The position numbers were made by a program, and so were the translations under genes. Below the pieces are notes generated by a model, which was not told where the DNA came from, ran no database searches, and saw only the letters and a program-made list of their open reading frames with translations. A DNA stretch of 64,000 nucleotides from Flavobacteriaceae bacterium. Its GTDB lineage: Bacteria; Bacteroidota; Bacteroidia; Flavobacteriales; Flavobacteriaceae. Where the stretch lies: NCBI GenBank assembly GCA_031277535.1, contig JAITMD010000002.1:18438-82437 (forward strand). The letters run 5' to 3'. Shown here piece by piece: positions 52,601-60,416 of the stretch. Position 1 is the first letter of the stretch, and each line of letters opens with the position of its first letter.

Positions 52601-55278
52601 TATCTACAGGGACTTTAAATATAGCAGGGTCTGTTAGACAGTATATTTACTTTAATACAGCATCTAATGTTGATGATGTTGTAATGATTAAGTTCAAAAC
52701 ACAAGGAGGACAGGTCAATGCATCGTTGTTAGGTGCAATTGAGATTAAGGCTTATTTAGGGAATAAAGAAGTTGCTACACTACCAATTAATAGTGGATTG
52801 ATTAATGGAATCAATGTTGCAGATTTATTAACTAATAATAGAATGGTGGAATTGCCATTTGCACCAGGTGTTTCTTATGATCGTATTTCTGTAGGGATGA
52901 AGTCTTTAGTAGGTGTTACAGTAGGTGCTAATTTGCATTTATATGACGTGATACGTACATGTAAACCAATGCCTCAAAGTAAGAAATTGGTATCTTGGAA
53001 ATCTTATAAAGTAAATGGTGATGCTACTGTAAAAGCTGTAGCAGGTAAAGAAACAGTTTTATATACTATTTACGTTCGCAACGAAGGAACAGAAACACTT
53101 ACTTCATTTATCGTAAAAGATAAATTACCAACAGGTGTTACACTAAAAGGTAATCCTATAGGAGCTACTGTTAATAATGGAGAGCTGGTTTACAACTTCA
53201 ACGGTGTATTAGCACCAGGTGAAGTAACTACTTTTGATTTTACAGTTACAGTAAATGAAAACTTAGATGGTATAGACGAAATTAAAAATATTGCTTATAC
53301 ACAATTAGATGCTACAAGTACTTTAGTGCCTTCTTATCCACCTGTAGATAACGTAGATCCTAAAAACCCAGATACTGCTAAACAACCAGGTACAATAATA
53401 TTAGTTAATCAATGTTTAGTTCCTACTCCTAAGCCAAGTATTATTGGAGACTATACAGATGGTGAAATTTGTCAAGGAACATTTATTACGTTATCATCTA
53501 CTGTAGATGCTGATGATTACCAATGGTATTTAGATGGAAATAAGTTGGAAAAACAAGTTTCAGATACAAAACAAGATAACGGAAAAACATTTATAACTGA
53601 TCAACCAGGGGTTTATACGCTTATGGTGAAAAAAGGAAAATGTTGGTCTGTAGAATCTGATGTGTTTATTGTAAATATTAAACCATTACCTATTATCACT
53701 ATCGAAGGTGAAACTGAGTTTATGGTAAAAATAGGAGAGACAGTTACATATCCTAATGTAACAAGTGCTGATGGATCGATTGAATGGTTCAATGTTAAAG
53801 GAGAATTATTAGATAAATTACCAACAAGTTTTACTACTCCAGGGGTATATCCGTTTACTGCGATTGTAGAAAAAGATGGATGTGCTGCATCGGAAACTAT
53901 TATTGTAACGGTGTTTGATAATACAGCTTGTCCTCCAACGATGCAACGTGTATATGCACAAGGAACTGGTGATTGGGAGACAACATGGTATACTACCTTA
54001 CTTGGAGGTGTTAGTAATAAGGAAAATGCAACAGATGCTAATCCAACAACGCATTCTACTATCACTTTAGGATTAAGTGTTTTAGGATTAGGTACTACAT
54101 GGCAAAATATTTATTTCGGTGGTAAGGAAGTTCCTGCTGGTACACCAGTTAGTATAAAACTTGGACATGAGTATTCTTTATTGGCTGTAGGAGATGGTAT
54201 TACTGTAGTAGGGCTTGGTAAAGATGGAAAGGACATAGGTGTAATTAAAGCTGTAGGTGGAGGTTTATTAAAACTTTTAAGCGCAGACAATGTCTATGAG
54301 TACACATTCGTACCTTCTAATAAGAAAGGGCCACAACCATATTATGGTGTTAAAGTTATCTACAGCGCTGCAGTAGGAGCGGGAGCAAGTATGAAGATTT
54401 ATGGTGCTTACTATAATACGGTTGGAGATTCTTGTACGCCTAATGATTATAAACCTTCAGATAAAGTAAATATTCCTACAGGCGTACATCCACAGATTTT
54501 AGATATTCATCATGGTATTAAAGATATTGGGTTAGGAGTAGCTACATCTTTATCTCCATTTGTTAACCCTTGGAGAGCAGTTGACAATGATCCTGATTCT
54601 TATGCTTATATCAATAGATCAGTAGCGGTAATTAATGCAGCTTCTTTAACAGTGTTGTTTAAGCAACAGTCAATGCCTGGAGACGAATTACATATTGATA
54701 TAGAAGATTCTGCTAATCCAGTATTGAGTTTAGACTTATTAAAAGGATTTAAAATTCAACGCTATTTAGGAGATAAAAAAGTAGGTCCTGAATTAGAAGC
54801 TGGAGGAACAGTTTTAGGGTTGAAATTGTTAGGAATTGGTAAAGGTGCAAGAAGACGTATAATCGTTACCCCTTATGACAAACCTTTTGATAGAGTTAAT
54901 TTAATATACCCAAACTTAGTATCTGTATTAGGTGAAGAAACTAGAATCTTCGATGTAAGCCTTAATCCTCAGATTTTAAAAGAATCAGTTGATTTAGATA
55001 AATATTATGATATATGTGTTGGTGGTTTATTTACAATTGAGAATAATGACGGATGTACAGAATTTAAAGTGTTTACTGATAAAAGTAAGACTGTAGAAAT
55101 TACATCTAAAAATGGTAAAGATTTTATTCTTTCTAACAAATTGCCAAAAGGACAACATAGCATTTATGTACAAGGCTATAGAAATGGGTGTGAAGTAGGT
55201 CATTTACAAGAAGTGAGAGTGAACTTACAGAACTGCGCTGTAAAATCAAACTTAAACATCACACACAAAATCAAATAA
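49636..55278 (+). CDS. Giant surface protein of alternating repeats
   Basis: 1880 residues; signal peptide 1-29 (SFGQ). Two module types alternate. Type A (33-207, 406-577, 765-938) has SYIRI, GGxLGKL and AVTPxxAYxSI motifs. Type B (217-383, 586-747, 947-1107) has a NYSEINVG-like and YDRI part. Then a DUF11-type domain (about 1125-1235), two Ig/PKD-like domains (1265-1348, 1350-1428), a diverged A/B pair (1437-1592, 1607-1775) and a Cys-containing end. Phrases such as AIDGNNESYATL recall discoidin-like carbohydrate-binding folds. No T9SS C-terminal domain is seen. Proposed as the main visible part of a surface structure. Confidence 0.8.
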   Translation: MKQKTTFSLWKRLLLVLVLFVPIVQSFGQTKVYADYFTHSSYGLKVGGVITNTEALKNTDREDFATINTYGGLALGLGRYGGAIELQFAKEIPANQWSYIRIGGDQTLLKGLLGGSLGKLLGGVVGGLAIGNQDIRVQVYDSKTNKVVLDRSSLAGFNTDRVKMIETGEGYTVIAVKPMTAYKKISISNVCNTLLLALENMKLDVYGAYTIESNDNTCGKPIGTSFDGSGLDLKVLDVANQGLFKAIDDSKATYATLNAGSLLDVKVGGGMSQNFYFPTETGDKGSVNIKVALGSEGVLNLNLLGNVEVLAYNGLSTAPVYQKTLSGGLISDINLLNLLKLGKEVTLTVAPQKAFDRIEIRLNSPVGVDLLGSSVKIYDVERFDGVTCINPALVIPDATDQPFEKAQCSTALGVYNNVEFPFNAIDGNNESYATLSASNGSLLVKAPYGGRIEMKYEQALAANKTSYIRIDTDKEVLDALLGGTLGKLVSDLGGLLLGNHIITVEAYDSKGMSIAKTSSSNGFDGSTNGFVRLVQDNIGRYYLAVTPNKAYESIVVSNSVSSVLPTGEVRELKVYNMCTEIGTDICFPAQFTSYDILGINLGLSDLANAGVKNAYHAIGTNSSNYSEINVGLLGLGSKVSQRVYFNHPSEIDSKLTVKALLNPKDVLSLDILGKYEVVTSLNGIEQERYTLKQGILNNIDVLGLFKRGSAYTFTFDTKKQYDRVDIVVESIVKVGTSPALKVYSINRYSNACPLPKTENPFTQSTCAATVVSQDHADNASNVVDGDFDSYATIHSDPGILLGGGAYTGHIELGYDHTVVAGKTSYIRFDFDETVLNGLLGGSLGNVVTGLVDHLLLGAHYFDIDVKDENGVSVLQGSSKGDNTTFAKNGNIRIVRDKVGRTYIAVTPSVAYKSVRITDKTAAITGILAASGSMNVYGMCYEASTDPCLTSFATSYELSGLGLDVKDLSGAGVKYPERAIDSNTTNYSEISTGTLNIAGSVRQYIYFNTASNVDDVVMIKFKTQGGQVNASLLGAIEIKAYLGNKEVATLPINSGLINGINVADLLTNNRMVELPFAPGVSYDRISVGMKSLVGVTVGANLHLYDVIRTCKPMPQSKKLVSWKSYKVNGDATVKAVAGKETVLYTIYVRNEGTETLTSFIVKDKLPTGVTLKGNPIGATVNNGELVYNFNGVLAPGEVTTFDFTVTVNENLDGIDEIKNIAYTQLDATSTLVPSYPPVDNVDPKNPDTAKQPGTIILVNQCLVPTPKPSIIGDYTDGEICQGTFITLSSTVDADDYQWYLDGNKLEKQVSDTKQDNGKTFITDQPGVYTLMVKKGKCWSVESDVFIVNIKPLPIITIEGETEFMVKIGETVTYPNVTSADGSIEWFNVKGELLDKLPTSFTTPGVYPFTAIVEKDGCAASETIIVTVFDNTACPPTMQRVYAQGTGDWETTWYTTLLGGVSNKENATDANPTTHSTITLGLSVLGLGTTWQNIYFGGKEVPAGTPVSIKLGHEYSLLAVGDGITVVGLGKDGKDIGVIKAVGGGLLKLLSADNVYEYTFVPSNKKGPQPYYGVKVIYSAAVGAGASMKIYGAYYNTVGDSCTPNDYKPSDKVNIPTGVHPQILDIHHGIKDIGLGVATSLSPFVNPWRAVDNDPDSYAYINRSVAVINAASLTVLFKQQSMPGDELHIDIEDSANPVLSLDLLKGFKIQRYLGDKKVGPELEAGGTVLGLKLLGIGKGARRRIIVTPYDKPFDRVNLIYPNLVSVLGEETRIFDVSLNPQILKESVDLDKYYDICVGGLFTIENNDGCTEFKVFTDKSKTVEITSKNGKDFILSNKLPKGQHSIYVQGYRNGCEVGHLQEVRVNLQNCAVKSNLNITHKIK

Positions 55279-55309
55279 TAAGAGACAACAATATTAAAAT
55301 ACAACAGAG

Positions 55310-57427
55310 ATGAAAAAAATCACATTATTAGCGGCATTATTAGGAACAACATATTTTGCAAACGCACAGGTAGGGATCGGTACAGCTGATCCTGCAACCT
55401 CTGCAGAACTTGACATTGTAGCGAAAGCAGGAAATAAAGGTATTTTGATTCCTCGTGTAACGCTTACTGCGCAAAACGTATTTGCTCCTATTACAGGTGT
55501 TCAACAAGAAAGTTTATTAGTATACAACAGTACAGAATCTACAGCTATGCCAAAAGGTTTTTACTACTGGGATGGTGCAAAATGGAACAGAATCATAGGT
55601 AAATCAGAGTTAGATAAAGTAGTAGAAAACTTAGGAAACGATATTACAAATATCCAGAATGTAATTAACTACATCTTACCGTCTAACCCAGATAATACAG
55701 ATCCTAATAAACCAGGTCATACAACTATTGTATATGATAATTCTACAGGAGATATGTATGAAGTAGTATATGACGCTACAACCAAAAAGTACATTACTAA
55801 AAAAATTGACTTACTTAAAATGATTCAAGGAAAAGAAACAAATACTTTCTTTACTGAAATCAAAGATGCTAAAGGAAAAGTAACTGGTTATGTTTACTTC
55901 AACGAAAGTACTATCGTAAAAGCTATTGGTACAGAAACTGATCCTGCTAAGATTAAAGCTATTTTAGATAAGTTAGATGGAAATACTCCAGGAGCAATTA
56001 GCATTGACGTAAAAGGAACTGTAGTAAACAACTTTAAAGAAATTTTAGAAGCACCAACTACTATTACAGTAACTACAAAAGAAGGAGACAGAACGTTCAC
56101 AACTGTTGAGGAATATTTACAATATATTTCTCAGTCTGCAGATGGTAATGTTATCTACAAAAACATTAGTACAGATGCTACTAAACCAAATTGGGTATTC
56201 CAATACTACGACAAAAAAACTGAAAAGTATGAAACTATTAATTTACGCGATTTAGTAGCAGGTACAGAGTCTAAAACAACGATTGTTACTTATAAAAATA
56301 AACAATACTATTTATCAGAAGCTTATATCGTAGGTGGTGGAGAAATGGATCCTACAAAATGGACTGCTGTTCCAGCTGGAGCTATCCATGTAGATGTAGT
56401 AGGTGGAGTGATTAATAATATTGAAGAAATCTTAACGACTAAAGGTAATATTACTATTAAAGTAGGTGGTAAAGATAAGACTTTTACTTCTGTAGAAGAG
56501 TACTTACAGTATATCACTCAGTTCTCAGAAGGAAATGTTATTTACAAGAATATTAGTACAGATCCAGCTAATCCAAACTGGGTATTACAGTACTGGGACA
56601 ATAATGCCAAAGAGTACAAAACGATTAACCTAACGGATCTTGTAGCAAGTGTAGAAACTAAAACGAATATCTTAAGATCTGAGGTAGATACTACAGGTAA
56701 ATTACCTGAATACAAAGCAGTTGCTGCGCCAGTTGAAAAAAATGTTAAGAAAGGTGAGATCTTCTATAAGTATAATAATGAGGCTAAAGGTGAGCAATTC
56801 ATTAATATGACTGCTGATATTATTTCTTCTATCAATAACAATGAGGATGTAAAGAATGCATTGACTAATGTGTTAAACCAAGGAGGGAACGTATATTTTG
56901 GTGATGTAAACGGAAAACAAGTATTCTATACAATGGTAGTAAATGGTGATGGTACAACTACTAAAACACCTATCGAATTACCTGCTTCATTTATTCTTGA
57001 TATTATCAACAAGTACAAAGATGTAGTGAAAAATGCTTTAGGAGATCATATTGATAACAGCACTACAATTGTGAATACTGGTAATACATACAATGGTAAA
57101 ATGGTATTCTTAGCTAAAGGTAAAACTACTGTTGGTAAAGAAGTAGCAGGAGAAAAACACCCTTCACCATTAACAACAGGAACTACAATTGATTTATCTA
57201 AGATAAAAGGATTAACTACAATTGAAGATGTATTAACGATTTCTATTTTAAATGCAGGTAAAGTAGTTGCTTCTTCAGTTACTGACTTAGTAATCACTAA
57301 CAACAAATTAACTTTTGCTATTGGTACAGGTTCTTTCTATACTTCATTGCCTTACGGAGAGTATGAAGTGGTAATAGAGTTTACAGGTAATTTAGCGCCT
57401 TTGACTCCTATTGTTCCTCAACCATAA
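55310..57427 (+). CDS. Fibre-like secreted protein with the N-terminal module and tandem repeats
   Basis: 705 residues. Signal peptide 1-20 (ANAQ), then the best example of the module: VGIGTADPATSAELDIVAK, NKGILIPRVTLTAQN, GFYYWDGAKWNRI (20-95). Two 97-residue repeats follow (228-324 and 357-453), each with a VEEYLQYI(S/T)Q, GNVIYKNISTD and PNWV(F/L)QY core. A TNTFFTEIKD...GYVYFNES stretch (178-200) is also in the protein starting at 63315. It is 31 bp after the giant gene and ends at an intercistronic hairpin. Possibly a stalk fibre. Confidence 0.8.
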   Translation: MKKITLLAALLGTTYFANAQVGIGTADPATSAELDIVAKAGNKGILIPRVTLTAQNVFAPITGVQQESLLVYNSTESTAMPKGFYYWDGAKWNRIIGKSELDKVVENLGNDITNIQNVINYILPSNPDNTDPNKPGHTTIVYDNSTGDMYEVVYDATTKKYITKKIDLLKMIQGKETNTFFTEIKDAKGKVTGYVYFNESTIVKAIGTETDPAKIKAILDKLDGNTPGAISIDVKGTVVNNFKEILEAPTTITVTTKEGDRTFTTVEEYLQYISQSADGNVIYKNISTDATKPNWVFQYYDKKTEKYETINLRDLVAGTESKTTIVTYKNKQYYLSEAYIVGGGEMDPTKWTAVPAGAIHVDVVGGVINNIEEILTTKGNITIKVGGKDKTFTSVEEYLQYITQFSEGNVIYKNISTDPANPNWVLQYWDNNAKEYKTINLTDLVASVETKTNILRSEVDTTGKLPEYKAVAAPVEKNVKKGEIFYKYNNEAKGEQFINMTADIISSINNNEDVKNALTNVLNQGGNVYFGDVNGKQVFYTMVVNGDGTTTKTPIELPASFILDIINKYKDVVKNALGDHIDNSTTIVNTGNTYNGKMVFLAKGKTTVGKEVAGEKHPSPLTTGTTIDLSKIKGLTTIEDVLTISILNAGKVVASSVTDLVITNNKLTFAIGTGSFYTSLPYGEYEVVIEFTGNLAPLTPIVPQP

Positions 57428-57462
57428 TTTAAGAAACAATAAACAACAAATATTTATTCCTT

Positions 57463-57521
57463 GAGAGGGAGGGGCCAAAGCCAATTCAAACAACAAAACA
57501 ATTGGCCCTTCTCTTTTATTA
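57463..57521 (+). terminator. Intercistronic hairpin, terminator or attenuator
   Basis: GAGAGGGAGGGGCCAA (57463-57478) pairs with TTGGCCCTTCTCTTTT (57502-57517) with small mismatches, followed by TATT. It sits between the 705- and 221-residue genes of the surface locus, so it could reduce downstream expression. Confidence 0.6.
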
Positions 57522-57537
57522 AATCAAAATGAACATT

Positions 57538-58194
57538 ATGAAAAAGATATATATCAGTTTAGCTATTGCACTACTTAGTACAGCTGGGTTTGCACAAACA
57601 AAAATAGGTGTTGTAGGTAAGTCTAATCCAGATGTAAATACCAATGCGGTATTAGAATTAGAAGCAGAAAACAAAGGACTTCTGTTACCTCGTGTTGCAT
57701 TAACTAAAACTACAGATGCAGCTCCTCTAAATGCTCATGTACAAGGTATGACTGTATACAACACAAAAGAAGGAGACAAAACTAAAGGAGAAGATGTAGT
57801 AAAAGGTTTCTATTACAACGATGGAACAAAATGGCAACAAATGGTAACTACTGACAACAAAGCGGTAAAGTTCTTCTATATGCCTACGATTACTTTTGAA
57901 ACAGGGATTCTTACAAAAGATCAGACTGATAAAAGAAAATTTGAGAGTAAAGACTTATATGATGAGTATCAAAAACAGTTTAATTTAAAAAGTGGTCATT
58001 CAACTGCAAGTGCTGGAGCACCAGCTGTAATTCCTCATTATCCGGAAGCAACAGATTTATACTACTATGTAACAGATTATGATCCAGCTGTATTTAAAGA
58101 TATAGTGATTACAGCAGATGGTAAAATGACTTATGAAATCATAGGTACAGGAACTCCAACTTCTATAATGAATATTGTATTCGTGGTAAAATAA
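57538..58194 (+). CDS. Short secreted protein with the N-terminal module
   Basis: 218 residues from the ATG at 57538 (a frame from 57529 adds MNI). Signal peptide ends GFAQ; then IGVVGKSNPDVNTNAVLELEAE, NKGLLLPRVALTK, QGMTVYNT and GFYYNDGTKWQQM. A short C-terminal half (about 115-218) ends IMNIVFVVK, a beta strand like the tails of the three tandem proteins. Likely a small member of the fibre group. 23 bp before the type-B sorting-domain gene. Confidence 0.75.
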   Translation: MKKIYISLAIALLSTAGFAQTKIGVVGKSNPDVNTNAVLELEAENKGLLLPRVALTKTTDAAPLNAHVQGMTVYNTKEGDKTKGEDVVKGFYYNDGTKWQQMVTTDNKAVKFFYMPTITFETGILTKDQTDKRKFESKDLYDEYQKQFNLKSGHSTASAGAPAVIPHYPEATDLYYYVTDYDPAVFKDIVITADGKMTYEIIGTGTPTSIMNIVFVVK

Positions 58195-58217
58195 TTAACT
58201 ATTAATAGTGATTCAAG

Positions 58218-59465
58218 ATGAAAACAAGTAGAACACTCTTAGTAGCTTCAAGTTTATTTACAGTAGGTGCTATGGCTCAGACAGTAAATAAAGGAGAAAT
58301 GTATATTAGTCCGCAAGCTGTATTTGCATCTCATTATACATTTGAAAATAAAGACGAAGGGAGCTTTAAAAATAATGGGCTTTTTTATGCCTATGCAGAT
58401 ATTGTAAACAATGGAGCATTCTTTGATTTTAAAGGAAAAACTCCGCAAGGAAAAACAATTCTGAGTAGTGATAAAGTACAAACGGTGAGTGGAAAATCGT
58501 TGATTACATTTAATAACTTGGAGTTGAATAACTCACAAGCAACTAAAGCATTTGATATTCAAAATGCAGTAAGCGTTGCTGGGGAAGTTGATTTTAAAAA
58601 TGGAATAGCACTCATTGACGAAAAAACAGGGTCTTTTACTTTTCTAAGTGGAGCTAAGGCAAGCAATGTAAAAGATAATAGTCATATAGAGGGTTCTGTT
58701 GAAAAAGAAGGAAATAAAGAATTTATATTCCCAATTGGAGATCACGGAATGTATCGTTATGCTGCTATTTCTGCTCCTAAAGATGAAAACGATGTTTACG
58801 AAAGTAAGTATCGTACAGAGGATGCACAATTTTTTAAAACGCATAATGTAAAATCGGGTGTTATTGAAAAATTAAATGAAAGCGAATATTGGTTAGTCGA
58901 TCGAGGAAATAATAACAAAGGAGATATTATCCTGACTCTGCCATGGGATGAGCGTACTACACCAAATGAACTTTTAAAAGAGGCTGAAAAGAATTTACAT
59001 ATTGTACGTTGGGACGAAAAACAACAATTATGGGTTGATGAAGGAGGTATTGTTGATATCGATGCTAAAACAATCACAACACCAACAACGGTAAAAGGAT
59101 ATGGTTTTTTCACCTTTGCAACTGTTAAAACAGATTGGTTGTTAGATGGAGATGTAGTTATTTATAACTATGTATCTACTACAGGAGATGGTAAAAATGA
59201 TTATTTCTTGATTGACAATATTAATAGATTCCCTGATAATAAAGTTGAGATTTTTAACCGTTGGGGTAAAAAAGTATTTGAAACAACAAGTTACGATAGT
59301 CATGGTAACGTGTTTAGAGGGTACTCAGATGGTAAGGGAACTATTAATAAAGGAGAACAATTACCATCAGGAACATATTTTTACGTGCTTACTTATGAGT
59401 TCAAAGACGCAAGTGGAGCACGAACAGTGAAGAAAGCAGGTTACCTACATTTAGAAACAAACTAA
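58218..59465 (+). CDS. Surface protein with gliding-motility-type (type B) T9SS C-terminal domain
   Basis: 415 residues. Signal peptide 1-20 (GAMAQ). Beta-rich passenger (21-315) with repeated IEGSVEKEGNKEFIFPIGD and ITTPTTVKGYGFFTFATV. The end (318-415) is a type-B sorting domain: STTGDGKNDYFLIDNINRFPDNKVEIFNRWGKKVFE, then LPSGTYFYVLTY and a basic KKAGYLHLE end. The domain sends cargo through the T9SS and needs a SprF-type partner. The next gene is PorP/SprF. Confidence 0.9.
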   Translation: MKTSRTLLVASSLFTVGAMAQTVNKGEMYISPQAVFASHYTFENKDEGSFKNNGLFYAYADIVNNGAFFDFKGKTPQGKTILSSDKVQTVSGKSLITFNNLELNNSQATKAFDIQNAVSVAGEVDFKNGIALIDEKTGSFTFLSGAKASNVKDNSHIEGSVEKEGNKEFIFPIGDHGMYRYAAISAPKDENDVYESKYRTEDAQFFKTHNVKSGVIEKLNESEYWLVDRGNNNKGDIILTLPWDERTTPNELLKEAEKNLHIVRWDEKQQLWVDEGGIVDIDAKTITTPTTVKGYGFFTFATVKTDWLLDGDVVIYNYVSTTGDGKNDYFLIDNINRFPDNKVEIFNRWGKKVFETTSYDSHGNVFRGYSDGKGTINKGEQLPSGTYFYVLTYEFKDASGARTVKKAGYLHLETN

Positions 59466-59475
59466 GAACAGAGAG

Positions 59476-60399
59476 ATGAGTTATAATACAATAGTTAAAA
59501 AAATTAGTTTAGGAGTACTATTAGTAGGTGGATTGCATCAAGCACAAGCACAGCAAGATCCACAGTACACACAATATATGTATAATACGCAGGTAATCAA
59601 CCCTGCGTATGCTGGAACAAGAGGAGTATTAGGTATTTATGGACAATACCGCAACCAATGGGCCGGACTGGAAGGCGCTCCTAAAACAGCAAATATTTCT
59701 GTAAATGCTCCTATTGGGGATTCTGGATTAGGGTTAGGTGTTTCATTTACAAATGATCGCATTGGAGCTATGGATGAAAATAACATAGCAATTGATGTGT
59801 CATATGCTATTGATTTGAACCGCGAGTATAAACTTGCTTTTGGTTTAAAAACAACTGCCAATTTATTTAGTGTAGATTACACAAAACTGAGAATACATCA
59901 TCCAATTGATAGAGAGAATATAAATAATAAATTTTCACCTAATGTAGGAGCAGGATTATATTTATATTCAAACAAGTCATATGTAGGTTTATCTGTACCA
60001 AATTTCTTGACTACAGATCGATATGATGATAATATTGAAACTGCAATGCGTCAGAAAGCTCATTTCTATTTGATGGGGGGACACGTCTTTGATCTGAGTG
60101 ATAATTTGCAGTTTAAACCTGCTTTTTTAGCAAAGGCAGTGAGTGGTGCACCTCTACAATTGGATCTTACAGCTAATTTCTTGTTTGCAGAAAAATTTAC
60201 AGCAGGAGTTGCGTATCGTGTTGATGCTTCATTTAGTGGATTAGTAGGATTTCAAGTAACAAACGATTTGTTTGTGGGATATACTTATGATGCCGAAACA
60301 AGCAAATTGGCTAAATACAATTCAGGATCACATGAAATCTTTTTGCGTTTCGAATTATTGAACCGTAAACAGAGAATAAGTGCACCGCGATTCTTCTAA
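59476..60399 (+). CDS. PorP/SprF-family type IX secretion outer-membrane protein
   Basis: 307 residues. Signal peptide to about 26, then the hallmark DPQYTQYMYNTQVINPAYAGTRG, and a barrel with GIYGQYRNQWAGLEGAPKTANISVNAPI, LGLGVSFTNDRIG and the final SGSHEIFLRFELLNRKQ. SprF-type proteins support the export and surface retention of type-B cargo proteins; the upstream gene carries such a domain. 10 bp gap. A local partner to the cargo gene, as in F. johnsoniae sprB-sprF pairs. Confidence 0.95.
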   Translation: MSYNTIVKKISLGVLLVGGLHQAQAQQDPQYTQYMYNTQVINPAYAGTRGVLGIYGQYRNQWAGLEGAPKTANISVNAPIGDSGLGLGVSFTNDRIGAMDENNIAIDVSYAIDLNREYKLAFGLKTTANLFSVDYTKLRIHHPIDRENINNKFSPNVGAGLYLYSNKSYVGLSVPNFLTTDRYDDNIETAMRQKAHFYLMGGHVFDLSDNLQFKPAFLAKAVSGAPLQLDLTANFLFAEKFTAGVAYRVDASFSGLVGFQVTNDLFVGYTYDAETSKLAKYNSGSHEIFLRFELLNRKQRISAPRFF

Positions 60400-60416
60400 C
60401 CTAAACCAAACATCGT

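Noticed and set aside
53613..54065. 150-residue leftward ORF inside the giant gene
   Set aside because: Antisense to a clear beta-domain frame; Val/Ser/Pro-rich shadow.
49636..55278. Possible T9SS C-terminal domain at the end of the giant protein
   Set aside because: The last 100 residues lack the type-A (G..G.Y) and type-B (NRWG, LPSGTYFY) patterns; it has an Ig-like Cys pair instead.
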